Part shown: positions 1 to 8,455 of the stretch, one piece after another
Layout of the letters: each line of letters begins with the position of its first letter
How positions within the stretch are numbered: the stretch's first letter is position 1
Assembly: GCA_016203755.1 (NCBI GenBank)
Contig: JACQMD010000132.1
Coordinates: 1-14,720, forward strand
Direction: 5' to 3'
From: Candidatus Roizmanbacteria bacterium
Lineage (GTDB): Bacteria > Patescibacteriota > Microgenomatia > GCA-001788215 > 2-01-FULL-40-14
DNA length: 14,720 nucleotides
Notes under the pieces: model-generated
Databases searched by the model: none
Told to the model about the DNA's origin: nothing
Seen by the model: only the letters and a program-made list of their open reading frames with translations
Program-made: the position numbers and the translations under genes

Positions 1-1794
1 GGGGAAAACCGTGTCGGGTCGGTCTCCTTCTACTTCATACGGAGCAACTGGTTCAAGAATAGGCTCGTCTAGTCGAGATAACACATGATCCAAATCGGTT
101 ACGTCAAGAAGCACTGCGCCGACGCGATACTTATTATCCTGTCGGGACAACCCATGATAGAGAAGCACCCACCCTGCTTCTGATTTAACGGGAATGCCGG
201 CAATACCAATTTTTAGGCTATCCCAACTGTCATGCCGTGGTTTTAACACGATTTGTCCCTCAATCCATTTCTTTTTATCGAAATTGAGAGTATCAGCATA
301 TGCCACCCAAATATAATGATCGATCCTATGAAAGAGGGCATACCGATCATTGATTTTTTCCGGAAGCACGCAGGCGTTTTTGTCAAAAATTCCCGGAGGA
401 GAAATAATGATTGGCATTTTCCAGTTCCACTGTCGTTTGAGAAAATCAGCAACCGTTATTGACGTAAGCGCAACAGAAGCTTTTCCTCCTCCGCCATATG
501 CGGTGTAACACATATACAACTGGTCATCGATACGGGTAATGCGCGGGTCTTCACAACCGTATGGTCCATCTTCTCCCATTTCAAACGGTGCCCGAGGGAC
601 ATAAATTGGTTCAGGAAGCCGCTCATCAATATGAAAACCGTCACGACTCACCGCAAGTCCAATCGTTGAAACATCTTTGGCACTCAGTGCCCGATATAAA
701 ATATGAACTTTATCCTCTAAATAAACGGCTGTTGGATTAAACGTTGCCCGCTCTTCCCATGCATGTTCGGCAGTGGGTGACAGTATTGGATTACCCTTAT
801 ATCGGGCCAATTTTACCGGCTCCTCACTTTTTGATGTTGTCATTTCCTCAATGAGTTCTTTATAATTCACATCCGCCCGGCATATCGAGGTATCTCCTGC
901 CCCATAGTACACTGCTAACGTATTCTCTAAACGATATACTCCTGTCGGAAATACGACATTCGGAACTTCACCAAATAATTCGTAGTATTCTTGTGGAAAA
1001 AGTAACGCGCGTCCTGTACGACCAATGATTTTCAGAGGATCATTACTATCAAGCAGTACTGCTTCTATGGTAAACGTCATTGGTGGTTTAAAGTAATTGG
1101 TGATATATGAATACATAATAAGCCAGCCATGTTCAGTTTTGAGCGGAGGAGCTCCCATCTCCACATGATCAGCATCACTTCTCGTGAGATTCAAAGAAAA
1201 ATTACGCGATGTCGGTAACCATGCTTCCCAAAACTGCGGAGACTGAAAATCTTCAATTCGATCGGCCAGTGCACATGCAATATACGTTGGCGGATTGTCC
1301 GTATTAACAGACATAATCATTGCAACTTTTCCATTAATTCGTTCAGGGAATAGCGCGCCGGCCTTGGAGTTAAAGGTCGTCAGTTGATGTTTAGCCTCAA
1401 TCGATTTGAAGTCATAGGTCACTGCCATTGCTATTTTTATGTCATATGGCGCGGGGGGAAAGTTGGATAATGCCGTGTACAAAATATACTGCTTACCTTC
1501 AAAAGTGGTGATGCGAGGATCTTCACAACCAAACTTTTCCCATTCAGCATCTGGTGAAAGCAAGAGCCGGCGATTATGAAAATGAATTCCGTCAGCACTT
1601 TGCGCAGTTCCGATAGAAGACACATTCATTTCGTGACCATAATGAAGATGTCTTGATGACATGGCACGGTAGACCATATGATAGAGCTCATTAACCTTCA
1701 CAATGGAACCATTAAAGACAGCTTTTGATTCCCATTCGTTATCACGGTTGGGAGTAAGAATAGGATTTTCAGGAAGACGTTTTGTTTGAATCAT
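1..1794 (-). CDS. GH130-family glycosidase/phosphorylase with two tandem domains, 3' end cut by the window
   Basis: The reading frame is open from ATG at 1794 to base 1 (598 codons) and continues past the window. GH130 enzymes are five-bladed beta-propellers that phosphorolyse or hydrolyse beta-mannosides. There are two domains. Domain 1 (about residues 10-315) begins NPILTPNRDNEWESKAVFN and carries GCEDPR at 89-94. Domain 2 (about 335 to the end) begins NPILSPTAEHAWEERATFN and carries GCEDPR at 413-418. In this family the Asp of that motif is the proposed general acid. The last visible residues, DTVFP, match GVVYP of the upstream paralogue, so only some 40-60 residues are missing. There is no signal peptide, so the protein is probably cytoplasmic. 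The start lies 3 bases after the stop of the upstream paralogue, implying co-transcription. The substrate cannot be read from the sequence; a glycan- or mannoside-processing role is inferred from the family. Confidence 0.85.
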   Translation of the reverse strand, partial: MIQTKRLPENPILTPNRDNEWESKAVFNGSIVKVNELYHMVYRAMSSRHLHYGHEMNVSSIGTAQSADGIHFHNRRLLLSPDAEWEKFGCEDPRITTFEGKQYILYTALSNFPPAPYDIKIAMAVTYDFKSIEAKHQLTTFNSKAGALFPERINGKVAMIMSVNTDNPPTYIACALADRIEDFQSPQFWEAWLPTSRNFSLNLTRSDADHVEMGAPPLKTEHGWLIMYSYITNYFKPPMTFTIEAVLLDSNDPLKIIGRTGRALLFPQEYYELFGEVPNVVFPTGVYRLENTLAVYYGAGDTSICRADVNYKELIEEMTTSKSEEPVKLARYKGNPILSPTAEHAWEERATFNPTAVYLEDKVHILYRALSAKDVSTIGLAVSRDGFHIDERLPEPIYVPRAPFEMGEDGPYGCEDPRITRIDDQLYMCYTAYGGGGKASVALTSITVADFLKRQWNWKMPIIISPPGIFDKNACVLPEKINDRYALFHRIDHYIWVAYADTLNFDKKKWIEGQIVLKPRHDSWDSLKIGIAGIPVKSEAGWVLLYHGLSRQDNKYRVGAVLLDVTDLDHVLSRLDEPILEPVAPYEVEGDRPDTVFP

Positions 1795-1797
1795 AGC

Positions 1798-3639
1798 TTA
1801 ATTACTGAGAGAAGGTCGATGAACGAGAGAGACAGGTTGTAATTGTGATGATGCTTCATTTTTCAATGCATCCAAGAAAACCGGCAGAGGTGCAGTTGCC
1901 GCACACACTACCGTATCTGATCCTCCGTAATACACAATCAGCTGATTATTCATAATGACTGAACCGCAGGGATACACGACGCCATATTTCAATCCACCAT
2001 TTTCATAGTGCTCAGTGGGTTCTATGATGGGCGTGGTTGACCGGGCGATGACTTTCGTCGGATCGTTCGTATCTAAAAGCATCGCACCGATTTTATACCG
2101 TGAGTCATCACGATCATCAACTGCGTGATAAATCGCAAGCCACCCTGCGTCCGTTTTCAAGGGCGGAGGACCAAAACCGACTTTTCGACTGTCCCAACAG
2201 TTAGAACGTGGAGGTATTGCATATTCTCCTTTCAACCATGTATTATCATCAAAGTCGAGATTATCGACAAAGTCGATAAGAATATTAGGGTACACTCGAT
2301 GAAAAATCATGTATTTACCCTGTATCTTTTCCGGAAGAATACATCCGCTCTTATTGACGACTCCTGGAGGAGAGATAAGTTTTGGCATATCCCAATTCCA
2401 CTCCCTCTTGAAAAAATCATTGGCGGCAATTGAGGTGAGTGCGAGCCGTTGAGGAGACCACCCGTCAAATGCAACATAAATGAGGTAAATTCGATCACCA
2501 ATACGAGTCATACGAGGATCTTCACAACCCCCACTGATACCTCCTGAAATAATCCGTTTCGAATGCACCAACCATCTACCGGTTGTATTCTTGCTGTCAA
2601 AGGGTCGCATCGGATAAAACACCGGCTCGGGATGTCGAATATCAAAATGCAGACCATCGTTACTTGCGGCATACCCAAGCACCGAAACACCACTATCGCC
2701 GACAGCCCGATAGACAAGATGCACTTTCCCCTCATCGTACAAAGCAGCTGCGTTAAAAACTGCCTGTGACTCCCATGCATGATCGCCGACCGGAGAAAGA
2801 ACCGGATTATGCTGCCACTTTGAAACAATACTATTAAAAGAAGAAGTTTTTGCTCCTTTTTGAAAAGAAGCAATCGGATGGGTAAGGGCGATAATTGCTC
2901 CACTATCATCCTGCCAGTATGCAATAAACAACTCGTTATGTTTCACGATACCAACGGGGCGGAGCTTCCTGTTTTTCCACTCTTCGGGTTGGCTCCATAC
3001 TACTCGGGGTGAATTCCAGAGAGGTTTCACCGGATCATTTCGGGAAAATAAGTGCGCATTCAGAGAATGATACGTGGTGCCGCCTTCTGTATTTCTCTCA
3101 ACATACACCAGCAGTATTCCGTCTTCCTGCGCTTCCGCCCATCCAACCACGATAGATCCTTTTGAAGTAATGATAGGATTTTTGGTTACTTTCCATTTTT
3201 TAAGATCGGGGGAAAAACCAGCTCGTAGAGATGTCCCTCCCGTATAGAGCACGTACTGTCCATTATAGGTAAAGTTGGAAACGATCACTGACGGCTCAGC
3301 AAGCGAAGCAATACGCCCAATTTTCTCCCAATGAATAGCATCATGTGATAACGCGCTGCACAAATGGGTTGTGGTCGGAGTTTTTTTCGTATACAGCGCT
3401 ACATAACCGCTTTCAATCGACACGATGCGAAAATCAGCACACCGTTGTATATCTTCAAGCCTTCCAGATCTCGTGGTGACAATTGCAGTATCGTCAAAGA
3501 AGTAATAATGAAGCCCGTCCTGGCTCACCGTGACATGGAATGTCTTTCGTTTAGGGTCGGCAGCTTTACAGTAGAGAAGAATCTTATCCTCATATACAAA
3601 AGCCCCTACCCCATTCAGTAGTATATCTGCGGTCTCCAT
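1798..3639 (-). CDS. GH130-like protein: degenerate N-terminal propeller plus GH130 domain
   Basis: A complete 613-residue protein, paralogous to the gene directly downstream. The C-terminal half (about 278-592) is a clear GH130 domain: NPVLSPVGDHAWESQAVFN, GCEDPR at 371-376 with the putative acid Asp374, and a final blade with VVYPCGS and VVYYGGSD. Compared with the paralogue it has an insertion of about 20 residues before the GCEDPR motif. The N-terminal half (about 1-270) has propeller-type repeats such as LSHDAIHWEKIG and FSPDLKKWKV but no CEDPR motif. It is therefore probably non-catalytic and may serve in substrate binding or packing; that is inference. There is no signal peptide or membrane segment. 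The ATG at 3639 lacks a Shine-Dalgarno sequence but lies about 25 bases after a plausible transcription start. Phosphorylase versus hydrolase cannot be decided from reading alone. Confidence 0.85.
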   Translation of the reverse strand: METADILLNGVGAFVYEDKILLYCKAADPKRKTFHVTVSQDGLHYYFFDDTAIVTTRSGRLEDIQRCADFRIVSIESGYVALYTKKTPTTTHLCSALSHDAIHWEKIGRIASLAEPSVIVSNFTYNGQYVLYTGGTSLRAGFSPDLKKWKVTKNPIITSKGSIVVGWAEAQEDGILLVYVERNTEGGTTYHSLNAHLFSRNDPVKPLWNSPRVVWSQPEEWKNRKLRPVGIVKHNELFIAYWQDDSGAIIALTHPIASFQKGAKTSSFNSIVSKWQHNPVLSPVGDHAWESQAVFNAAALYDEGKVHLVYRAVGDSGVSVLGYAASNDGLHFDIRHPEPVFYPMRPFDSKNTTGRWLVHSKRIISGGISGGCEDPRMTRIGDRIYLIYVAFDGWSPQRLALTSIAANDFFKREWNWDMPKLISPPGVVNKSGCILPEKIQGKYMIFHRVYPNILIDFVDNLDFDDNTWLKGEYAIPPRSNCWDSRKVGFGPPPLKTDAGWLAIYHAVDDRDDSRYKIGAMLLDTNDPTKVIARSTTPIIEPTEHYENGGLKYGVVYPCGSVIMNNQLIVYYGGSDTVVCAATAPLPVFLDALKNEASSQLQPVSLVHRPSLSN

Positions 3640-3670
3640 AGCTGTGACTCATAAAATCGTAACCAAATTC

Positions 3671-3699
3671 ATTGTAAACTGTTTAAAAATGAAATACAA
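3671..3699 (-). promoter_or_regulatory. sigma70-type promoter for the GH130 gene pair
   Basis: Read on the minus strand: TTGTAT (3699-3694), a 17-base spacer, then TACAAT (3676-3671). The -10 matches consensus at five of six positions; the -35 matches only in TTG. The predicted start near 3664 leaves a leader of about 25 bases before the ATG at 3639, with no ribosome binding site visible. Confidence 0.5.
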
Positions 3700-3726
3700 C
3701 TCTTCAATTTTCAAAAAACTTTCCTG

Positions 3727-4053
3727 TTAACTTTTTCTGAAATACCATTCAACTGTCAGCAATAATGCACCAAGCAACACAAGATTAAGAGATGAATCAA
3801 GTTCAAATAACCGTAGCAGTAGATAAAAAACGACGGCTGCAGCTATAACGACTCCATGTCGAGCGTGCTTGGTGAGAAGCCCAGCCGGAATACCGATACC
3901 AATAAAAAGACACACTGATAAAATCCCGTATGTCGCTGATGCAGGCGGCATAAACAGGAAAATGTATATCCCCGCTATCCATGCAGAGATCGTCATACCA
4001 ATCGAAAATAACAATGATTTTTTCGGGAAACGGCGTTTCCGTACCATAGTCAT
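3727..4053 (-). CDS. small four-helix membrane protein, unknown function
   Basis: About 108 residues. After a basic N-terminus (VRKRRFPKK) there are four hydrophobic segments at roughly 13-35, 41-60, 67-84 and 90-105, ending in YFRKS. The basic N-terminus suggests it faces the cytoplasm. I do not recognise a family. The reading frame could begin at a TTG at 4071, but ATG at 4053 or 4047 is likelier: CATACT at 4063-4058 could be a -10 box, and it lies too close to the upstream codons for them to be transcribed. It diverges from rmuC across roughly 50 bases, so the two promoters overlap. No terminator-like hairpin is evident between its stop and the GH130 promoter. Confidence 0.6.
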   Translation of the reverse strand: MTMVRKRRFPKKSLLFSIGMTISAWIAGIYIFLFMPPASATYGILSVCLFIGIGIPAGLLTKHARHGVVIAAAVVFYLLLRLFELDSSLNLVLLGALLLTVEWYFRKS

Positions 4054-4089
4054 TTTTAGTATGCGACACAAGTGTATTTTTTTCTAGTG

Positions 4090-4095
4090 TATACT
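4090..4095 (+). promoter_or_regulatory. -10 box of a leaderless rmuC transcript
   Basis: TATACT ends six bases before the ATG at 4102, so transcription should begin at or beside the start codon. No good -35 is found 16-18 bases upstream, and no Shine-Dalgarno sequence precedes the start. Confidence 0.55.
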
Positions 4096-4101
4096 TACTC
4101 T

Positions 4102-5085
4102 ATGATGAGTCTGGATTTTATCCTCCTTACGCTACTGATTCTGATCGGCTTCGCCGGTTTATTTTTTATGATCAGGCGTCAGCAACCTTCACAGGAACTC
4201 CTTGAGGTTGTGAAACTCCTCCAGCATGGTTCAAAAGAAGACAGAAAAATTCTTCTCGACTCGCTCCAAAAAAATACCGCAGATGTCAATCAACGTCTGG
4301 ATAGAGCAGCGCAAGTCATTGGTATGGTCCAGCGAAACTTAGGAGAGATGAATGAAATCGGGCGGGGCATCAAAGATCTCCAGGAATTTTTGCGTTCACC
4401 AAAGGTGCGGGGCAATCTTGGTGAACACATCCTCAAAGAACTCCTTACTCAGATCCTCCCACAACAATCATTCTCGTTACAACATACGTTTAAAAGCGGG
4501 GTAACGGTAGATGCTGTTCTTATCACCACGAACGGTCTGGTACCTATCGATGCAAAGTTCCCGCTCGAGGCATTTCGGCTATTGTTAGCATCTGAACAGG
4601 AGGCAGAAAAAGCAAGCGCAAAACGTCAGTTTACTCAAGATGTAAAAAAACACATCCGGGATATCAGCAATAAATATCTTGTTACCACTGAAGGAACTAT
4701 TGATTATGCCCTTATGTATATCCCTTCAGAAGCCGTCTATTATGAGGCAGTCAACGATGCGGATCTTTTTGACTATGCAGCACGGTATCGGGTGTTACCG
4801 GTATCGCCTACCACACTATATGCGTATTTACGGGCAATTCTCATGAGTTTTGAAGGACAGAAAATAGAAAAACAGGCTCGTGAAATCATCAAGACGCTTC
4901 GGGCGTTACAAAAGGATTATGAGAAACTGGGAGAGGCTCTCTCGGTATTAGGCCGGCATCTAACGAACGCATATAACGCAAATTCTGCCGTGTTTTCTCA
5001 TTTCACCGTGCTTGGTAATAAACTTCGGACAACACAACAACTTGAAGAGCAAAACGATCAACAACTCAAGATTGAAACTTCCTAA
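4102..5085 (+). CDS. rmuC: RmuC-family DNA recombination protein
   Basis: A 327-residue protein of the RmuC family. Members have a PD-(D/E)XK nuclease-like fold and limit inversions at short inverted repeats. The layout is classical: an N-terminal membrane anchor (about 4-24), a predicted helical/coiled region (30-95), then the RmuC core. The core contains SPKVRGNLGE (99-108), VDAVL (136-140), VPIDAKFPLE (147-156), IDYALMYIPSEAVYYEA (200-216) and VLPVSPTTLYAYL (231-243), followed by a helical tail. It is shorter than the enterobacterial protein, mainly in the coiled region. The start at 4102 (or 4105) is preferred over an upstream GTG at 4072 because the -10 box at 4090-4095 lies between them. 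It converges on murJ with stops overlapping by 4 bases (5082-5085). Given the palindromic elements elsewhere in this window, a protein tied to inverted-repeat stability is notable, but no link is shown. Confidence 0.9.
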   Translation: MMSLDFILLTLLILIGFAGLFFMIRRQQPSQELLEVVKLLQHGSKEDRKILLDSLQKNTADVNQRLDRAAQVIGMVQRNLGEMNEIGRGIKDLQEFLRSPKVRGNLGEHILKELLTQILPQQSFSLQHTFKSGVTVDAVLITTNGLVPIDAKFPLEAFRLLLASEQEAEKASAKRQFTQDVKKHIRDISNKYLVTTEGTIDYALMYIPSEAVYYEAVNDADLFDYAARYRVLPVSPTTLYAYLRAILMSFEGQKIEKQAREIIKTLRALQKDYEKLGEALSVLGRHLTNAYNANSAVFSHFTVLGNKLRTTQQLEEQNDQQLKIETS

Positions 5086-6713
5086 CTCTTCTCTTCAATT
5101 ACTTCCCGGGAGGGTTCAAATAAAATATCCTTGACATGAATGAGTTTTCGCCCGAAATTGATAAATACTCCAACTTCCTCAATGTTAAAAAACCAGGAAA
5201 AAAATAAATACGTGGCAAGCCCGATGCAGGAAGCGGTGCCGGTCAACAACAATAAACTTAATGTTCTGGTTGTATCAAATACCAGCTGATCAAGAAGCTT
5301 CATCGGAACATACAAGAAAACCGCCATGATAGCAGTTGCCGCCGCAATCTTGATGAACGGAACTATCAATTTCACACGGTCAAATCCGCCAACTCTTCGA
5401 TGGCAAATAATAAGAAGTATTACTGCATGAATACAAAGAGCCGTTGAAGTTGAAACCGCAAGTGCCCACACCGGCAATTTCCATATAAGAATGAAGACTA
5501 TACTCAATATGCTGTTGAGTGCTACTGAAGCAATACCTACGCGGACTGGTGTTTTTGAATCATGCAGCGCAAAAAACGCACGCGCGAGCAAATGTATAGC
5601 CCCTTGCGCAGACAACGACACGGCAAAGATTGCAAGTGTTGTTCCGGTAAGCACTGTTGAGGGCCAGTCGAATCGATCGGCACCATAGACTAAACGAACA
5701 ACAGGAATACGAAGAACTGCAAGAAATGCTGAAGCAGGACAGACTAAAAATAGAATTTGATGCAGAGAAGTCAGCAGAGATTTTTTAAATTGTTCCATAT
5801 GTTCCCGACTCACATACTCCGAAAACGTGGGGAGTGAAGCTTGCGCAATGGGTAGCGCAAACAAACCAATGGGCACCAGTTGTAATTGTTGTGCAAGGGC
5901 AAATATCGTAACACTTCCGGTACCAATAAGTGATGCAAGCATCACATCAACCGTTGCATCAATTTGTGAAAATGCGATACCCATCGTTCGAGGAATCATG
6001 AGTTTGCCAATTTCACGTACTCCCGGGTGCGTATGATCAATAGTGTAGCTATGGCGATATCCGATACCCCGCATAAACAGCAATTGGATACATAAAAACA
6101 GGAACGCGCCAATCACCACTCCATATATGGCTCCTTGCATTCCAAAAAGTGGCGTTAAAAAAATGATTCCTATGATAATGCCGATGTTATATGCAACAGG
6201 AGCGAGCGCCGGCACGATAAAATACCTGAATGACTGCAGAATGCCTGACAAAAAATTACCGACTACTAAAGGAAACACCTGAAATAGCACCATGATACGG
6301 GTGAAAACAACCATCTGTGCATGTTGATCGGGGGAAAAACCTGGAGCAATTATCCGTACCGTCACTGGTGTGAATATAAATAAAAGCAGTGAAACACAAG
6401 AAAATATCAGAACCGCAATATTAATCACTGACGATGCAATTTTATATGCATCTTCCTTCTTATTTTTACTTAAATAGTGGGTAAAGACGGGAATGAACGC
6501 AACCGACACTGAGCCTGCCACCAGTAATTCGAATAAAAAATCCGGTATCCGGAATGAAGCAAAATAGGGGTCCAGTTCGGAAGCGGTAAAACGGGCGGTA
6601 AGGAGACGATTGCGAATTAATCCAAGGACACGGGAAGCTGCAACCATGGAGGCTATAATAAATGCCGCCGAAAGAATACTGGTCTGCTGACGACTAAAAA
6701 GTCGTTTAATCAT
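5082..6713 (-). CDS. murJ: Lipid II flippase MurJ (MviN family)
   Basis: A 543-residue polytopic membrane protein of the MOP superfamily that moves lipid II across the cytoplasmic membrane for peptidoglycan synthesis. The N-terminus shows the MurJ hallmark: SAAFIIASMVAASRVLGLIR followed by FRIPDFLFELLVAGSVSVAFIPVF. A series of about 14 hydrophobic segments follows, with the family stretch LMIPRTMGIAFSQIDATVDV in the middle. Length is normal for the family. The frame can be extended five codons upstream, but ATG at 6713 is chosen because a perfect TATAAT lies six bases in front of it and would remove the longer start from the mRNA. The C-terminal tail (about 30 residues, ending EVIEEKS) is charged and cytoplasmic. 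It is divergent from rpsT and convergent with rmuC. Confidence 0.95.
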   Translation of the reverse strand: MIKRLFSRQQTSILSAAFIIASMVAASRVLGLIRNRLLTARFTASELDPYFASFRIPDFLFELLVAGSVSVAFIPVFTHYLSKNKKEDAYKIASSVINIAVLIFSCVSLLLFIFTPVTVRIIAPGFSPDQHAQMVVFTRIMVLFQVFPLVVGNFLSGILQSFRYFIVPALAPVAYNIGIIIGIIFLTPLFGMQGAIYGVVIGAFLFLCIQLLFMRGIGYRHSYTIDHTHPGVREIGKLMIPRTMGIAFSQIDATVDVMLASLIGTGSVTIFALAQQLQLVPIGLFALPIAQASLPTFSEYVSREHMEQFKKSLLTSLHQILFLVCPASAFLAVLRIPVVRLVYGADRFDWPSTVLTGTTLAIFAVSLSAQGAIHLLARAFFALHDSKTPVRVGIASVALNSILSIVFILIWKLPVWALAVSTSTALCIHAVILLIICHRRVGGFDRVKLIVPFIKIAAATAIMAVFLYVPMKLLDQLVFDTTRTLSLLLLTGTASCIGLATYLFFSWFFNIEEVGVFINFGRKLIHVKDILFEPSREVIEEKS

Positions 6714-6719
6714 GAAGAA

Positions 6720-6725
6720 ATTATA
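6720..6725 (-). promoter_or_regulatory. -10 box (TATAAT) of a leaderless murJ transcript
   Basis: On the minus strand a perfect TATAAT is followed by TTCTTC and then the murJ ATG at 6713. A normal -10 to start distance puts transcription initiation on the A of the start codon. The -35 region is poor and there is no ribosome binding site. Confidence 0.65.
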
Positions 6726-6750
6726 CACTACTTATCTGGTATCTTTCGTA

Positions 6751-6779
6751 TTGACCCAGCTTAATCAATTGTTTATACT
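6751..6779 (+). promoter_or_regulatory. sigma70 promoter of the rpsT operon
   Basis: TTGACC (6751-6756), 17-base spacer, TATACT (6774-6779). Both hexamers match consensus at five of six positions with ideal spacing. The predicted transcription start is near 6786, giving a leader of about 20 bases that holds the rpsT ribosome binding site. Confidence 0.75.
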
Positions 6780-6794
6780 ACATGTAACTGCCTA

Positions 6795-6803
6795 GGAAGG
6801 AGG
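6795..6803 (+). promoter_or_regulatory. strong Shine-Dalgarno of rpsT
   Basis: The purine run GGAAGGAGG ends 3 bases before the ATG at 6807, and its internal GGAAGG gives a more standard 6-base spacing. It is the strongest ribosome binding site in the window and contrasts with the SD-less starts of rmuC, murJ and the first FemAB gene. Confidence 0.8.
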
Positions 6804-6806
6804 AGT

Positions 6807-7040
6807 ATGCCAGTTATTAAATCTGCAGAAAAGAAGTTACGACAGGATAAAAGAAGTACAAAACGCAATAAAGACAGGAAAATGCGGTATAAATCAGCAA
6901 TAAAAGAGACAAAACAAAAAGCGACAACCAAAACTATTGCAGCAGCTTACTCGCTTATTGACACCGCAGCGAAGAAAAATATTATTCACAAAAACAAAGC
7001 TGCACGGCTGAAGCGGCAGATTGCAGGTCATGAAGGTTAA
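6807..7040 (+). CDS. rpsT: 30S ribosomal protein S20
   Basis: 77 residues, very rich in Lys and Arg. S20 is an all-helical primary binder of 16S rRNA. The sequence follows the family pattern: N-terminal PVIKSAEKKLRQDKRSTKRN, the middle KSAIKETKQKA, then AAYSLIDTAAKKNIIHKNKAARLKRQIAG. The C-terminal NKAARLKRQI helix is the most diagnostic part. It is slightly shorter than typical S20 (about 85-90 residues). The start is fixed by the strong Shine-Dalgarno and promoter upstream. Its last 11 bases overlap the next gene, so translation of the pilus-type genes may be coupled to it. Confidence 0.95.
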   Translation: MPVIKSAEKKLRQDKRSTKRNKDRKMRYKSAIKETKQKATTKTIAAAYSLIDTAAKKNIIHKNKAARLKRQIAGHEG

Positions 7041-7626
7041 TTTACTGCCCAAAGAAGAGCTAGAGAAAAAACCCCTCGGGAAGTTTTTGCGGTGGGTACT
7101 TTCGTATGGTCGATATATCATTATTAGTGTGGAGCTTGTCGTTTTTCTGGTATTTTTCTCCCGTTTCATTTATGACCGGCAACTTTCTGACCTAAATGAT
7201 GCTATTGAACAAAAACAGGCAATTGTCGCTTCAGCTCAGGAGTTTGAAACGAAGATCCGGGACATTCAATATAAAATAACGCAAATAAAATCACTTGAAG
7301 AGAATCGCTTTATGTATCTGGATATTATTGATACGCTCAAAACAATCACTCCAAAAGAAGTCGTATTAACAAATATAGAAATAAATGAAACCGGGCTTAC
7401 CATCCAGGGAGAAGCGGTAACCAATGAAGGATTCGCCTACTTTCTTAACGTTATTAAACAAGATAAACTATTTGAAAAGATTACCTTAGAACAGCTGGAG
7501 AAACGTCCGGAAGACAATGTCATAGAGTTTACCGCAGCAGTATCTTTTCCACCGACTCAAAAACCGCAAGCACTGGTGACACCAGCGGTTCAACCTGACA
7601 CACCAGTTGAAGAATCCGGTATTTAA
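7030..7626 (+). CDS. pilN: PilN-like type IV pilus assembly protein
   Basis: A 198-residue bitopic protein. The N-terminal MKVNLLPKEELE is the PilN signature (the conserved NLLP that in characterised systems docks on PilM). A membrane segment follows at about 25-43, then a helical/coiled stretch (about 48-95). The periplasmic-side domain (about 100-178) has the ferredoxin-like pattern LKTITPKEVVLTNIEI and LTIQGEAVTNEGFAYFLNVI. The tail is proline-rich. In type IV pilus machines PilN pairs with PilO in the inner-membrane alignment complex. The start at 7030 overlaps the end of rpsT by 11 bases; a TTG nine bases upstream is less likely because NLLP normally sits at the very N-terminus. No pilM is in the window, which is unusual because it commonly lies just upstream. 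Confidence 0.8.
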   Translation: MKVNLLPKEELEKKPLGKFLRWVLSYGRYIIISVELVVFLVFFSRFIYDRQLSDLNDAIEQKQAIVASAQEFETKIRDIQYKITQIKSLEENRFMYLDIIDTLKTITPKEVVLTNIEINETGLTIQGEAVTNEGFAYFLNVIKQDKLFEKITLEQLEKRPEDNVIEFTAAVSFPPTQKPQALVTPAVQPDTPVEESGI

Positions 7627-7629
7627 ATT

Positions 7630-8274
7630 ATGCAACCTATACAATTAAAACCTCGAGATTACAAACAGACAGTCCGTGCACTTCTGGCTACAGAAGAAGT
7701 ACAAGCATATACGATGGCTATCCTATCTTTTTTTGCGCTTGCTTTTTTTACTCTTTTTGCTATAAAACCAACCTTAACAAGTTTTTTCCAATTACAACGA
7801 CAAATTGAAGATAGTAAAGAAATTGATCGGAAATTAGAAATGAAAATCGGCGCATTATTACAAGCACAGGAGCTGTACCAACAACATCAGACTGATATAG
7901 AACTTCTCGATAAAGCATTGCCATCTGAACCTCAATTCACGGAATTTCTTCAAAAAGTTGAGCGACTTGTCGTGGAAAATGAATCAACCATATCTGCATT
8001 CGCTTCGCATGATTTTTCATTTCTTCCACCGGAACGCATTGTTAATGAACAAGGTAAACCCAAAGCCGTAGACTTTACTTTTACTGCTCGTGCTCCCTTT
8101 CCGGAAAACGAGCAGGTATTAAAAACGCTCATGCGGCTCAAACGCGTCGTATTGCTTAAGAACATAACATTTGCTAAAACAGAGCTTACTGAAGAAAAAA
8201 AACAAGGCACTGCTTCTCTTGATGATATTGATCTGAGTATAGGTGCCGGTGCATACTATTTAACATATGAGTAA
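7630..8274 (+). CDS. pilO: PilO-like type IV pilus assembly protein
   Basis: 214 residues. A short cytoplasmic N-terminus is followed by a membrane segment at about 28-48. Next come a long helical stretch (about 53-95, including LEMKIGALLQAQELYQQHQ) and a C-terminal domain (about 95-214) with the LDKALPSEPQFTEFLQKVE pattern seen in PilO proteins. PilO forms heterodimers with PilN through matching coiled coils and ferredoxin-like domains. It starts 3 bases after the PilN-like gene. The assignment rests on topology, this motif and gene order; sequence similarity to proteobacterial PilO is weak. Confidence 0.7.
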   Translation: MQPIQLKPRDYKQTVRALLATEEVQAYTMAILSFFALAFFTLFAIKPTLTSFFQLQRQIEDSKEIDRKLEMKIGALLQAQELYQQHQTDIELLDKALPSEPQFTEFLQKVERLVVENESTISAFASHDFSFLPPERIVNEQGKPKAVDFTFTARAPFPENEQVLKTLMRLKRVVLLKNITFAKTELTEEKKQGTASLDDIDLSIGAGAYYLTYE

Positions 8275-8455
8275 CAAAGACTGGCTGGTTATTTCTATTA
8301 TTACCTTCCTGACGGTTGCTGTATGGACAGTGTATGAGATTTATCACACTGCAGTAACTACCACAGTAACGCCGGTACAGGAAAAGCTGATCGATCCTTT
8401 TGAGCCTACATTCGACGAAGAGGTATTCAAAACACTCCAGGAACGTAACGATTGA
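8267..8455 (+). CDS. small single-pass membrane protein, unknown, in the pilus-type operon
   Basis: 62 residues: one N-terminal hydrophobic segment (about 6-26, WLVISIITFLTVAVWTVYEI), a Thr/Val-rich stretch, then an acidic tail (PFEPTFDEEVFKTLQERND). It overlaps the PilO-like gene by 8 bases and the next gene by 4 bases (TTGA), which supports real, coupled translation. I do not recognise a family. In many type IV pilus operons the next gene after pilO encodes the lipoprotein PilP; this protein has no lipobox and is much smaller, so it would be at most a positional analogue. Confidence 0.65.
   Translation: MSNKDWLVISIITFLTVAVWTVYEIYHTAVTTTVTPVQEKLIDPFEPTFDEEVFKTLQERND

Noticed and set aside
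3640..3726. A terminator or small RNA in the gap after the four-helix membrane protein gene
   Set aside because: The region is A/T-rich but no stable hairpin with a U-tract is seen; the promoter of the GH130 pair accounts for it.
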